From Chitinophaga sancti (lineage in GTDB: Bacteria > Bacteroidota > Bacteroidia > Chitinophagales > Chitinophagaceae), in contig NZ_CP139247.1 of assembly GCF_034087045.1 (NCBI RefSeq), positions 868,001 through 932,000 of the forward strand: DNA of 64,000 bases, written 5' to 3'. Of this stretch, positions 34,624-43,470 are shown one piece after another. Every line of letters begins with the position of its first letter. The first letter of the stretch is position 1. The position numbers were made by a program, and so were the translations under genes. The notes beneath the pieces are model-generated. The model made no database searches. It was not told where the DNA came from and saw nothing but the letters and a program-made list of their open reading frames with translations.

Positions 34624-36012
34624 TTACAAAGCATCCCACCATACTTTCGCGAAGATGTCTGTCACGTTTACAGCGTTTGCTTTGTTGTAAAGCAGTTCGT
34701 CGTTTACAGTAGGCAGTCTTCTTGGAATTGCGTCTGTACCGGTTACGTTGTCTGCGTTTGGAGTCAGCGTTGGGTAGCCAGTTCTGCGCCATTCAGCCCA
34801 TGTTTCGATCTGTGTGAACAGGGCGATATATTTCTGGGTTGCGATCTGTTCTTCTGTGATAGTCGCAGCAGTTGCAGAAGCGTGAGCAGCGATGTAAGTA
34901 GCATCAGGAGCTGAACCAGTCACCTGGGTTACAGCCTTGATTACAGCCTGGTTGTAGTAGGTAGCAGCATCACCCAAGTTACCCAAACGGAAGCTAGCAT
35001 CAGCTTTGATGAACAGTGCTTCGGAATAAGTTACCAAAGGAATTGGCGCACCCGCACCAGCGATATAATCACCTACGTTTGAAGCTGTCAGGTCTTCAGA
35101 AGAAGGAGCAGCACCTACGTATGTATCATCGTCTGTTTTTGCAGCATAGTAAGGTAAGCGTGGATCGCTGTCAGACTGCATCATATCAACCAGGAATTTA
35201 CCCATCTTGATATAGTTAGCTCTGTCTGTGTTGAATGCATTCCACTGGTTTTGTTCAGCGGTAACAGTTCCGTAAACAGCCATAGCATCACCAGCATCAG
35301 TTACGCTTGAAAGGTAACCCAGTGCAGTAGTTGCAGAACCAGTAGCATCACCTTTGCTCAGACGGTTAGCAAAACGAGCCTGCAGGATGTGAGCGGTATT
35401 TACCCATTTGGTCAGATCACCACCGAAGATGAAGTCATCAGAACCAATAGTGTAGTTGTTAGTACCATCAGTAGCATTCAGCGTAGTAATTGCTTCGCTC
35501 AGCAGTGTTTGAATGTATGCATAGATGCTTTCCTGTGTATCGAATTTTGGAGTAGTATTACCGGTAATATTACCCAAACCAGCTTCGGTAGCAGGTACAT
35601 CTCCCCAGATATCAGTAGCGACACCCAGTGCCATTGCCTTCATGATTTTCATTACAGCAGCATACTGTTCGTTGGTAGCACCATAATTTTCGATCAGGTC
35701 ATTTGCAGGCTGAACGATGTTGTTATACAGGTTATTCCAGTCGTTGGTGTTACCAGTAGACAGGAGCTGATACTTATCGATTTCCAGCATCTGATATTGA
35801 ACACCACCGGTTTGCTGGGTCAGAGTAGCAGAGATTCTTGCCAGCGTACCCGTGTAGGTGCTGTAAAGACCGAGTTCTGCCGCAGACAGGATCAACGGAG
35901 GAGTTGCAACTGTTGGGTTATTAGGGCTCTCGCCGTAACCTTCTGTGAACTTTGAGCAGCTTTCCGCCATGAATAACAGCGGCAATGCTAAAAATATTAA
36001 GACTTTTTTCAT
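34624..36012 (-). CDS. SusD-like lipoprotein of the SusD-like_2 subfamily
   Basis: A 462-residue lipoprotein with lipobox MAESC (cysteine at 19). The start of the mature protein (FTEGYGESPNNPTVATPPLILSAAELGL) and TQQTGGVQYQMLEIDKY mark the nutrient-binding SusD-like_2 subfamily, distinct from the classic SusD encoded at 29934-31334. The C-terminal YSEALFIKADASFRLG and WAEWRRTGYP motifs are present. It partners the SusC encoded 47 bp upstream. Ligand unknown. Confidence 0.93.
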   Translation of the reverse strand: MKKVLIFLALPLLFMAESCSKFTEGYGESPNNPTVATPPLILSAAELGLYSTYTGTLARISATLTQQTGGVQYQMLEIDKYQLLSTGNTNDWNNLYNNIVQPANDLIENYGATNEQYAAVMKIMKAMALGVATDIWGDVPATEAGLGNITGNTTPKFDTQESIYAYIQTLLSEAITTLNATDGTNNYTIGSDDFIFGGDLTKWVNTAHILQARFANRLSKGDATGSATTALGYLSSVTDAGDAMAVYGTVTAEQNQWNAFNTDRANYIKMGKFLVDMMQSDSDPRLPYYAAKTDDDTYVGAAPSSEDLTASNVGDYIAGAGAPIPLVTYSEALFIKADASFRLGNLGDAATYYNQAVIKAVTQVTGSAPDATYIAAHASATAATITEEQIATQKYIALFTQIETWAEWRRTGYPTLTPNADNVTGTDAIPRRLPTVNDELLYNKANAVNVTDIFAKVWWDAL

Positions 36013-36059
36013 GACTTAGTCGTTGTAATTATTTTCAATAATACCTTTTAATGCACACC

Positions 36060-39000
36060 TTAGAATCCAACTCTCAGACCAACTGCATAAGTTTTAGTAC
36101 CTGGGTTGTTGAAGTAATCAAAACCAGTCAGGTTAGAACCAGCACCAGTTAAGCTAGTTTCAGGATCTACACCTTTGTAATTGGTATGTAACCAAAGGTT
36201 ACGACCAGTCAGCGTCAGTTCTACAGATTTGATCGGGCTAGTGCTTGTGAATTTGTATTTGTAACCCAGATTCAGTTCACGCAGACGAACCCAGCCACCA
36301 TCTTCAACAGAGTTTTCAACAGCATAACCAGCAGCATCACCTTTATAAACACGGTAGTAGCTTTGTGCAGATACTTCCTTAGTGTTTGCAGTGTATTTAC
36401 CATCAGAACCTAATACCACACCTGGAATTACATAAGTTCTTTCACGGTCTGCAGATTCAGCAGTTCTACCCAGGTTGTTCATTCTTGCTACGGTACCATC
36501 CCAAACCTTGCCGCCATGTCTTACATCCAGCAGAGCAGACAGGGTGAAGTTCTTGTAAGTGAAGGTAGTTCTTGCACCACCAGTCCAATCTGGGAAAGGA
36601 TTTCCCAGGTTACCACTAGCAGAAGCTACTGTAGGCAAACCGGTTGAAGAGCTGATGATGATCTGACCCTCGTCGTTACGAGCCCATTTAGTACCATAAA
36701 GTGCACCATAAGGCTGGCCTACGATAGCATAAGAACCGATTGATGTGAATGCAGATTCAACACTGTTTTCTTCTACACCAGGAGCCAGTTCCAGAACTTT
36801 GTTCTTGTTCATTGACCAGTTTACCTGAACATTCCAGGTGAAGTCTTTCAGCTTCAGCACATCAGCAGAAGCCAATACTTCCACACCTTTGTTTTGCATC
36901 TTACCAGCGTTATCCAGGATGTACTGGAAACCGGAAGAACCAGCAATAGGTCTATATACGAGGATGTCGCTGGATTGCTTATTATAATAAGTCAATTCCA
37001 AATTCACGATAGAGAATAACTTAACATCCAAACCTACTTCCTTTTCCACGCTTCTTTCTGGTTTCAGACCTTTATTACCCAGCGTACTGCTGTAGCTCAT
37101 ACCGTTCTGACCCATGAAAGGGAAGGAGTTACCGTCGGTGAAACCGTCAGCGAAGTTAGGGTTAGTGTACACTGTGTTAGCAGCATAAACACCAGGGCTC
37201 TTACCACCCGCAGCGATCGCAGCACGCAGTTTACCGTAAGTGATTACGTTATTTGCAGGTACTATCTCAGAGAATATCCAGCTACCACTTACTGAAGGGT
37301 AGAAGAAATTGTTTTTAGATTCACCGAAAGTGGAAGACCACTCGTTACGACCTGTAGTAGTCAGGAAGAACTGGTTTTTGTAAGCAAATTCCAGATCATA
37401 GTACAGTGCAGATGTTCTCTTTGTAGTAGAAGAGTTATCAGCATACAGGGTAGAAGCGTTATTCAGGTTGTAATAGTTAGGAATAGACAGCTGTGTACCT
37501 TTACCATAATCGTTCTGACCTTGCTGTTGGTAAACGTTACCACCCAGGTTAGCGGTCAGGTCAAACTTCTCAGCGAAAGTTTTATGACCACTCAGAATCA
37601 GATCTGAATAAAGATCACGGCTGGTGAAAGTATTTTCTTCGATCTGACCCAGGTAGTCACTCACGGCGTTAGATCCGATTGCAAAGATCTGTTTGCTGAA
37701 CTGAGTGTACATATCCACACCGGTACGGTTGTTCAATGACAACCAGTCAGTGATTTTAAAGGTTGTATTCACGTTACCGTAGAAGCGGTCAGTTTTATCT
37801 TTGTAAGGGTTGTTATACAGACCCCAGTATGGGTTGTCATAGAAAGCATAATAGTTCTTGCTGGAGCCATCTTCGTTCTTGTAATCAGCCAGATTCCAGG
37901 ATACTGGCGCTCTCATCAGAGACAGCATCACACCCGCAGTGTTAGAACCGTTCTGAGCCTTAGTACCTTCAGTCAGTACATAAGAAGCAGAAACCCCCAT
38001 TGTCAACCTGTCGGAGATTTTAGAGTCAGCATTGATACGAACAGTTGTTCTCTGCAGATCGGTTGTAGGAACAACACCTTGCTGATCAACACGGTTCAGA
38101 GACATACGGAAAGAGGTATTCTCGTTACCACCGGTGATAGATACATCGTGTGTGAAGTTCTGACCAGTCTGGAAGAATTCATCGGTGTTGTTATATACCT
38201 TAGCACCGCTGATTGAGCTGACTTTTGGACCCCAGCTATAAGGAGTAGCACCTTCCTGGAAAGTAGGAACACCACTTACCCAGTTACCCTGAGCATAAGT
38301 ATTTTGCTCCTCAGGCAGCTTGCTCACCCTATCAAAACCTGCGTTAAAGCTGTAAGCTACTCTGGTAGCACCAGAACGACCTCTTTTAGTAGTGTAGATG
38401 ATTGCACCGGAAGCAGCACTAGCACCATATAGTGCAGCAGCAGCAGGGCCTTTCAGTACAGTTACAGAGGCGATATCATCAGGGTTGATATCCAATGCAC
38501 GGTTTGAGTTGTTTACACCAGCCAGATTAGAGTTATAAGCATAGTTTCTTGCAACAGTAGAGTTGGTGCTGTTATCGATAGGCACACCATCGATAACGAT
38601 CAGAGGCTGATTCTCACCATTGAAGGTAGAGTTACCACGGATAATGATCTTGGTAGAAGCACCCGGAGTACCACCGGAACCAATTATCTGTACACCGGCA
38701 GCTTTGGAAGCCAGCGCCTGGATAACGTTGTGCTCGTTAGAATTGATCAGCTCATCAGCTCCGATCTTCTGAACACTATAACCCAGGGATTTCTTTTCTT
38801 TGGTGATACCCAGTGCGGTTACCACTACCTCATTCAGTTGTTTATTATCTGTACCGAGGGCAACAGAAATGTTTGCTGCACCGCCTACGGCTTTTTCCTG
38901 GTTAACATATCCTATGAAGGAGAATATCAGGGCATCGTTTGCACCTGCATCGATTTTATAACTACCATCGGCACTTGTAACTGTACCTTTGCTAGTGCCC

Positions 39001-39137
39001 TTCACTATAACTGACACTCCAGGTAAGGGAGACCCGTCTTTGGTATCAGTTACCTTTCCCGTAATTGTTCGTGTTTGTGCGAACGTGTGCAACACGCTCA
39101 TGGCCACGAACAGCCATAGGAGTAATCCTTTCTTCAT
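36060..39137 (-). CDS. SusC/RagA-family TonB-linked outer membrane transporter
   Basis: A 1025-residue transporter starting at ATG 39137 (MKKGLLLWLFVAMSVLHTFAQ signal); an in-frame extension of 21 codons upstream is not signal-like. Domains: carboxypeptidase-regulatory-like (about 22-100, GKVTDTKDGSPLPGVSVIVKG), TonB plug (about 110-235, IIRGNSTFNGENQPLIVIDG), beta-barrel ending YAVGLRVGF. It heads the second SusC/SusD pair. No STN domain and no ECF sigma/anti-sigma genes adjoin; the nearest upstream gene is an IS1595-like protein 917 bp away. Confidence 0.95.
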   Translation of the reverse strand: MKKGLLLWLFVAMSVLHTFAQTRTITGKVTDTKDGSPLPGVSVIVKGTSKGTVTSADGSYKIDAGANDALIFSFIGYVNQEKAVGGAANISVALGTDNKQLNEVVVTALGITKEKKSLGYSVQKIGADELINSNEHNVIQALASKAAGVQIIGSGGTPGASTKIIIRGNSTFNGENQPLIVIDGVPIDNSTNSTVARNYAYNSNLAGVNNSNRALDINPDDIASVTVLKGPAAAALYGASAASGAIIYTTKRGRSGATRVAYSFNAGFDRVSKLPEEQNTYAQGNWVSGVPTFQEGATPYSWGPKVSSISGAKVYNNTDEFFQTGQNFTHDVSITGGNENTSFRMSLNRVDQQGVVPTTDLQRTTVRINADSKISDRLTMGVSASYVLTEGTKAQNGSNTAGVMLSLMRAPVSWNLADYKNEDGSSKNYYAFYDNPYWGLYNNPYKDKTDRFYGNVNTTFKITDWLSLNNRTGVDMYTQFSKQIFAIGSNAVSDYLGQIEENTFTSRDLYSDLILSGHKTFAEKFDLTANLGGNVYQQQGQNDYGKGTQLSIPNYYNLNNASTLYADNSSTTKRTSALYYDLEFAYKNQFFLTTTGRNEWSSTFGESKNNFFYPSVSGSWIFSEIVPANNVITYGKLRAAIAAGGKSPGVYAANTVYTNPNFADGFTDGNSFPFMGQNGMSYSSTLGNKGLKPERSVEKEVGLDVKLFSIVNLELTYYNKQSSDILVYRPIAGSSGFQYILDNAGKMQNKGVEVLASADVLKLKDFTWNVQVNWSMNKNKVLELAPGVEENSVESAFTSIGSYAIVGQPYGALYGTKWARNDEGQIIISSSTGLPTVASASGNLGNPFPDWTGGARTTFTYKNFTLSALLDVRHGGKVWDGTVARMNNLGRTAESADRERTYVIPGVVLGSDGKYTANTKEVSAQSYYRVYKGDAAGYAVENSVEDGGWVRLRELNLGYKYKFTSTSPIKSVELTLTGRNLWLHTNYKGVDPETSLTGAGSNLTGFDYFNNPGTKTYAVGLRVGF

Positions 39138-40054
39138 AAAAGATAATTGATTTGATAAAATGAACTTGTTAACAATTATATCAGTATTCCTCATAAGCAA
39201 TAAGCAATATTCAATTCATAAAAATGCAAAAACCATTTCCCACGCCACTACGGCGCATAACAAAGCAGTATAAAATTCATAAGCAAACAGGCAATTCTCT
39301 TGTTCATTTTAACGTCTCCACGTTCTCCCCCGTTACTATCAATGCTGTTTAAATAGAATACAAGCGACCCCTAATTCTGTGTAACCAAATAATAATAAAT
39401 CCTGACTTTGTTAGATCATCTCTTTAAGCAAAACCAATAAAATTAACCGTTTACTACACGTCTCCATGCAATATTTCCGGGCACCAAAATACAGTTCACA
39501 AGTTTTGTTCAGTAAGCACCTCACGTGATTATGTTGTCATAATGTTGGGTTGTATGCACAATACATATCCGTCTCAGCAGCTTCTTTCATCGACAATTGA
39601 TTTTGGCTTAGATTTCTGTTGTTGTAATGTTACTTTATTATTATTTAATAGGTCGGCAAGATACTTAATAAAATGTTAAAACCCATATACAATTTTCATG
39701 TTATTCGGGCAGGTTTTGTCATAGAATTGTAACAATAGAATAATATAGAGGGTTTCAAAGGGCTACTTGCCTAAGTTAAGTTTCAACATATTGTCAAAAT
39801 AATGTTATAGAAACCCTATTTTTTTATCTTGATAAATTCATATTAGAAAAAACAATAAAGGGCAAGCGGTATGATTACCGCCTGCGCGCTCATCAACCAA
39901 AATCTAAATCCGGGTTAAACCAGATTTAAATAAAAATGTACGTCTAATAACAGCTAAAAGGGGAAATTAACCAGCATTCCACATGTACGCATACCGCTGG
40001 CCGGCCCTCTCATAAAGGCTGGCAGCGCTCCCTCCCCGAATTTTTCACTTTTCC
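39138..40054. other. Long AT-rich non-coding region
   Basis: 917 bp without a convincing gene, between a SusC gene and the IS1595-like gene, both leftward. It must contain the SusC promoter, though I find no exact TAnnTTTG on the minus strand. AGGGTTTC (39749-39756) pairs with GAAACCCT (39810-39817). No long repeat seen. Unusually long for this gene-dense window. Confidence 0.6.
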
Positions 40055-40747
40055 CTACGACAGGCTAAGTGGTTGTGTCTTCAACAATTCCAACAGCGTT
40101 TCATAGATATCCTCATTCCTGTGGTTGTACCGAAACTCACATTCCTTCAGGTGAAGATATACCGTGCTGCGGTTCAGACCCTTGAATTTGGCCAGACGAT
40201 GCTTGGTTAATCCCCAGAATGCATCTACATCCTCGGAGGCATGGTTTGTTCCCTCATTTTCCAGATTGTAAAGCCTGTATTGTCCCAGATCAGCGACATT
40301 GCTGAAACGCCTGATCTTGTCTGCTGCAGCCTGGGTCTCCAATATTGATCGGTTACTCCTGACTACAGAATGAATCATGGAACGGCTTACATCGGGCAAA
40401 ATCTCAGTATACAAACGGTCAGATGCGCGATAGATACCAAAGACAACTGGTTTGATATTCCGGCTAACATCTGTTTTTACGGGAACTGGGGAGTCGGAGT
40501 CTTGAGTGGCTGGGACTGCTTTCCGTTCATTAGTAGTAGTTGAACGTAAGGGGTCGGTTGGCAATAAAGATTCACAGTGCCGGGCTATCTGTTGTCTGAT
40601 TTTCTTAAGATAACTGTTAACAGTAACCCGACTTACTCCACTTATGCTGGCAATCTGAGTGGCCGTGAGATCCTCGGCAAATAGCCGTAGTATCTCCTTA
40701 AATTTACGCTCAGATAAATGAGCGCCCTTTAAGTATTTGTTTTTCAT
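40055..40747 (-). CDS. IS1595-like transposase-derived protein, catalytic motif altered
   Basis: A 230-residue protein clearly related to ISXO2/IS1595 transposases. The N-terminal helix-turn-helix is intact (26-50: EDLTATQIASISGVSRVTVNSYLKK, followed by RQQIARHC). The core strand VVFGIYRASDRLYTEILPD (101-119) and the C-terminus LHLKECEFRYNHRNEDIYETLLELL (198-222) match the family. The first catalytic motif (DESYFG in active members) is missing: residues 60-98 are a Ser/Thr/Pro-rich stretch. D143 probably corresponds to the second Asp; the final Glu is Asp (VDAFWG, D175). No inverted repeats were found. It may be a domesticated DNA-binding protein; a decayed transposon is the alternative. Confidence 0.8.
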   Translation of the reverse strand: MKNKYLKGAHLSERKFKEILRLFAEDLTATQIASISGVSRVTVNSYLKKIRQQIARHCESLLPTDPLRSTTTNERKAVPATQDSDSPVPVKTDVSRNIKPVVFGIYRASDRLYTEILPDVSRSMIHSVVRSNRSILETQAAADKIRRFSNVADLGQYRLYNLENEGTNHASEDVDAFWGLTKHRLAKFKGLNRSTVYLHLKECEFRYNHRNEDIYETLLELLKTQPLSLS

Positions 40748-40868
40748 GAACTAAAAGTGGTTAGAATGGCATCATAAACCTCTTATTTTTTAACGGGTAT
40801 AATACACCCTTTTATACAAACGGCTAAAAGGGGGGGATGAGTGCCCCGCACTAGATTATTTGAAACTA

Positions 40869-40904
40869 AAAAGCTCAATGCCAGCGCGCTGGCATTGAGC
40901 TTTT
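40869..40904 (-). terminator. Perfect 36-bp palindrome, terminator
   Basis: An uninterrupted palindrome centred on CCAGCG/CGCTGG, flanked by A and T runs, 25 bp after the MMPL exporter stop on the minus strand. Confidence 0.88.
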
Positions 40905-40929
40905 AGCTATTTTGGATATTTTTTAGAAG

Positions 40930-43359
40930 CTATTTTTCGCCTTGCTCGCGGTCTTTTAAACCAAGTTTGGACATATCTACATCCTCTTCATCATCCAGCG
41001 TATTCCACAACTGTTTCTTCTGCGCCTTCTTTATCAACCCTTTCTCCATCCATAACAACAAAGCAGGCAAAATTGTTAAATTCGTGATCATCGCCAATAT
41101 CAATGTCAGTGATGTCAACCAACCCAATGCCTTGGTACCTCCAAACTGAGAGAAAGCAAAGATCATGAAACCTGCAAACAGGATCAGGGAAGTGTATACT
41201 ATACTCAAACCTGTTTCATGAATAGTCTGTTTTACTGTTGCAGAGATATCCAGATTATGATGGGGTAATTCCTGCTTGAAGTTCACCAGGAAACGAATCG
41301 TTACATCAATCGCTATACCCAGCGCCACACTGAACACCAGCACCGTAGATGGCTTGAGCGGTACACCAGCCCAACCCATCACACCTGCTGTCAGTGCCAG
41401 CGGAATGATATTCGGGATCAGGGAGATGATCAGCATCTTGAATGAACGGAACAGATACAGCATACAGAAGATGATGAGTATAAAGGCCAGCAGAATACTC
41501 TCCATCAATCCATCGATGATGAAACGGCTACCTTCCAGGAAAATCACCGTGCTACCTGTATATGTCACCTGGTAATGCGCTGTATCGAATATTTCATTAA
41601 CTCTTGGTTTCAGTGAATCCAGGAGGATTGGTAAACGACGGGAACCTACATCAGCCATATTTACGCTCACTCTTGCTACCTGACGGCTGCTATCCATAAA
41701 GTTGGATACCAGTTTTGTAAACATTGCCGCTTCCTTGCTTCCATTACCTGTATTCTTCATACGCAGATAAGGCGCCAGGAAACCGATATCAAATGAGTTA
41801 GGTACTGCATAGTTAGTACTGTCGCCATTGTAATAAGCCTGCTTTGCAAACTTAATACCCTGCACTACAGACAGTGGCTGTGCAAAGTCTGGTTGTGATG
41901 TTACCAGCTTAGACAACTGATCCAGTTTATCCAACGTTTGCAGGTTGATTACACCATTTTTCTTTTTGGTATCTACAGCTATTTCCAGTGGCATTACACC
42001 CTTGAAATTGTGCTCAAAGAATTTGAGGTCGGTATACAACCTGTCTTCCTTCGGTACATCGTCTAGCATAAAGCCTTCTGATTTCAGACGAAGCATACCG
42101 GTAATAGCTACGATCACCATCACTGCTGTACCAATGTATACCACAGGTCTGTATTTGAATACCAATGCATTAAGCCCATCAAGGAACGCGCGGAAGAAAC
42201 GGTTGTTCATGTAGCTGGTATGCTTCACCTTAGGTGCCGGTAAATAGCTCAATACCGCTGGCAGGAAGATAAATGAGATCACAAAGATCAACATGATATT
42301 CAGCCCTGCTACGATACCAAATTCTTTCAGCAAAGAACTCTTGGTAAAGCAGAACACACCGAAACCAATGGCTGCTGTCAGGTTCGTAAATAAGGTCACG
42401 ATACCCATACGCTGAATCATGTGCACCAGTGCCCTGGTCTTGTTCTGATCCTTTGCGAATTCTGTATGATATTTATTGAGGAAGTATACACAATTCGGTA
42501 TCCCTATCACCACTATCAATGGTGGGATCAGGGCTGTAAGCAATGTGATCTTGTAACCTAACAATACAATCGTAGCTACTGACCAAACCACACCCATCGC
42601 TACTACGATCATTGACATAATCACAGCGCCCAATGAGCGGAAGAATACGAAGAGGATCAATGCGGTCAATACAAATGACAGGATCAGGAACATCTTCATT
42701 TCTTTTGCTACCATCACCGCCATGATTGTGCGGATCAGTGGCAGCCCACTCATACGTACCTGTGTATGATGTCTGGCGCCGAAATCATCGCCCAGCGTCA
42801 TAATGTCATTTACAACCCTGGCACGACCGGCAGAGGCCATCACCTGCTTGTTCACACTGATCATCATGAGATAAGCGTGTGTATCAGGATTGTACAACAA
42901 CCCTTTGTAAAAAGGAAGGTTATGAAATACATTGCTCAGACTATCCAGCACCACCTGGTCCTGAATATTACCCTTGAATAAAGGCAGTGCGACAAGTTTG
43001 TGCGTACTGTCGTTCTTCAACAGATTGATGGCAACAGGTACACTCAGTACATTCTCTACATAAGGCACCTTTTTGAGGTCCTCATTAAGCTTTACGTAGT
43101 CACTGAAAAATCCGGCATTAAAAAAGCTGTCAGTCTGAACACCCAATACGACCATGTTTCCATCCTGACCAAAGAGTTTTGTAAATTCCAGGTATTCCTG
43201 GTACTTCGGATTGTCTGTAGGAATGGCTTTGTTTGACTCATAAGATAACTGGACCTTGCTGGCGAAATATCCCATTACTGCGGTAGCTGCTAATAATGCT
43301 ATCAGCAGTGGGAGCCTGAATTTTAGTACGAAACCCGCTAAGCGTTGCCACATAAGCAT
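40930..43359 (-). CDS. MMPL/RND-family exporter
   Basis: An 809-residue membrane protein with the duplicated 1+5 membrane-segment plan: TM1 near 14-32, a periplasmic loop, TM2-6 at about 215-370, TM7 near 400-418, a second loop, and TM8-12 at about 625-775. Hydrophobic sterol-sensing-like stretches and GLSIVYTSLILFAGFMIFAFS occur in the second half. RND exporters of this single-gene type carry lipids or hydrophobic molecules (compare HpnN); the substrate here is unknown. Start could be the second Met (MWQR, two codons in). Divergent from the porZ-like gene. Confidence 0.9.
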   Translation of the reverse strand: MLMWQRLAGFVLKFRLPLLIALLAATAVMGYFASKVQLSYESNKAIPTDNPKYQEYLEFTKLFGQDGNMVVLGVQTDSFFNAGFFSDYVKLNEDLKKVPYVENVLSVPVAINLLKNDSTHKLVALPLFKGNIQDQVVLDSLSNVFHNLPFYKGLLYNPDTHAYLMMISVNKQVMASAGRARVVNDIMTLGDDFGARHHTQVRMSGLPLIRTIMAVMVAKEMKMFLILSFVLTALILFVFFRSLGAVIMSMIVVAMGVVWSVATIVLLGYKITLLTALIPPLIVVIGIPNCVYFLNKYHTEFAKDQNKTRALVHMIQRMGIVTLFTNLTAAIGFGVFCFTKSSLLKEFGIVAGLNIMLIFVISFIFLPAVLSYLPAPKVKHTSYMNNRFFRAFLDGLNALVFKYRPVVYIGTAVMVIVAITGMLRLKSEGFMLDDVPKEDRLYTDLKFFEHNFKGVMPLEIAVDTKKKNGVINLQTLDKLDQLSKLVTSQPDFAQPLSVVQGIKFAKQAYYNGDSTNYAVPNSFDIGFLAPYLRMKNTGNGSKEAAMFTKLVSNFMDSSRQVARVSVNMADVGSRRLPILLDSLKPRVNEIFDTAHYQVTYTGSTVIFLEGSRFIIDGLMESILLAFILIIFCMLYLFRSFKMLIISLIPNIIPLALTAGVMGWAGVPLKPSTVLVFSVALGIAIDVTIRFLVNFKQELPHHNLDISATVKQTIHETGLSIVYTSLILFAGFMIFAFSQFGGTKALGWLTSLTLILAMITNLTILPALLLWMEKGLIKKAQKKQLWNTLDDEEDVDMSKLGLKDREQGEK

Positions 43360-43458
43360 CGTTGAATTTAGTAGGTCGTAAAGGTAATCAAAGTTGTCTA
43401 AAAAAATGGGGCACTTAGCCTATATAACAGTAATTGTCATAAAGTAACAACATATAAC

Positions 43459-43466
43459 TATTTTTG
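43459..43466 (+). promoter_or_regulatory. Bacteroidota -7 promoter element, near-leaderless
   Basis: TATTTTTG, exact match, ending 4 bp before the ATG at 43471, so transcription should begin at or next to the start codon. TTG at 43434-43436 could be the -33 element. Confidence 0.5.
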
Positions 43467-43470
43467 ATGC

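Noticed and set aside
39953..40833. An 11-bp direct repeat (GCTAAAAGGGG at 39953-39963 and 40823-40833) flanking the IS1595-like gene, possible target duplication
   Set aside because: IS1595 elements make 8-bp duplications and no inverted repeats are seen just inside; an AT-rich 11-mer could recur by chance. Worth a look only if the empty site is found.
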